This document shows, piece by piece, positions 7,711 through 8,027 of a stretch of 8,027 nucleotides of DNA; the stretch's first letter is position 1; every line of letters starts with the position of its first letter. Under the pieces are notes generated by a model. It made no database searches and had not been told where the DNA came from. It was given only the letters and a program-made list of their open reading frames with translations. Source of the DNA: Akkermansiaceae bacterium (GTDB taxonomy: Bacteria > Verrucomicrobiota > Verrucomicrobiia > Verrucomicrobiales > Akkermansiaceae). The stretch spans positions 3,348 to 11,374 of the forward strand of contig JAHDGN010000032.1 in NCBI GenBank assembly GCA_020627645.1. Reading direction: 5' to 3'. The translations under genes were made by a program, and so were the position numbers.

Positions 7711-8027
7711 ATGTTTGTGCAGGCAACTAAATGCAATCAGCGATTTCTGCTATGGATCTTGTCTGTTGTGCACAGTCTCTTAGTATCGAATCTGGGCGCA
7801 GCGTGGGGTGATCGGCACTGGGGTCCTCTTGGTTTTGAAACAAACGTTCAACTCGAAGTGATTTCGGTCTATCCTGGCTCGCCTGCAGAGGGAAAGATTT
7901 TGGTGGGTGATCAGATTAAGAGGATCGGAAATAGGGCGAACGGAGACATTGATTTTAAGGAGATTTTCGGTCGTGATTTGGAAGTTTGGGAGGCGCAGTC
8001 TGGTGGTGGGAGTGTGATTGTCACTCT
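7711..8027 (+). CDS. Secreted PDZ-domain protein, N-terminal part only
   Basis: The frame opens at ATG 7711 and stays open for 105 codons to the right edge, so the protein is incomplete. The N-terminus looks like a signal peptide: Lys7 and Arg11, then a hydrophobic stretch FLLWILSVVHSLLVSNL, then GAAWGD with likely cleavage near residue 31. The mature part begins with WGPLGF and LEVISVYPGSPAEGKILVGDQIKRIG, which matches the PDZ pattern (substrate-binding hydrophobic strand, PGSPA turn, VGD, IG). Secreted verrucomicrobial and planctomycetal proteins with this opening (the DUF6288 type, from memory) are a possible match, but the diagnostic C-terminal part is missing. A DegP-like protease is not excluded, although no protease domain precedes the PDZ. 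There is no strong ribosome binding site. It is 183 bp from cysI and probably a separate transcription unit. Confidence 0.68.
   Translation, partial: MFVQATKCNQRFLLWILSVVHSLLVSNLGAAWGDRHWGPLGFETNVQLEVISVYPGSPAEGKILVGDQIKRIGNRANGDIDFKEIFGRDLEVWEAQSGGGSVIVT

Overview
The window looks like chromosomal DNA of a Verrucomicrobiota or Planctomycetota bacterium. This is inferred from the left-hand gene, a secreted cytochrome c / DUF1549 / DUF1553 protein of the PSCyt1-PSCyt2-PSD1 type, a family concentrated in those phyla. The right-hand gene, a secreted PDZ-type protein, fits the same picture. No species can be named from the sequence alone.

Layout. Positions 1-1915 (minus strand) hold the PSD1-type gene. 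It runs off the left edge and is broken near 1353-1376 by a reading-frame change and an in-frame TAA. Positions 1916-2191 are a divergent intergenic region with a small upstream reading frame, a stem-loop and a T-run. Positions 2192-7527 (plus strand) hold an assimilatory sulfate-reduction cluster: cysH (PAPS reductase), cysK (cysteine synthase), cysJ (sulfite reductase flavoprotein) and cysI (sulfite reductase hemoprotein), separated by 24, 80 and 53 bp. cysI is split by a frameshift at about 6195-6205. Positions 7528-7710 are intergenic, with an inverted repeat and candidate promoters. From 7711 a secreted PDZ-like protein begins and runs off the right edge.

How the genes work together. CysH reduces PAPS to sulfite. 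CysJ passes NADPH electrons through FAD and FMN to CysI, which reduces sulfite to sulfide. CysK joins sulfide to O-acetylserine to make cysteine. The genes that make PAPS (cysD/cysN or sat, and cysC) and O-acetylserine (cysE) are not in the window. As read, the cluster could not complete sulfite reduction unless the cysI lesion is a sequence error or another hemoprotein exists elsewhere.

The plus strand is strongly G-rich over C throughout, whichever strand carries the gene. This suggests replication-strand bias with the plus strand as leading strand, and it explains many long spurious open frames. I found no RNA gene, CRISPR array, insertion sequence or convincing novel system. The most notable observations are the two broken genes and the strand asymmetry.
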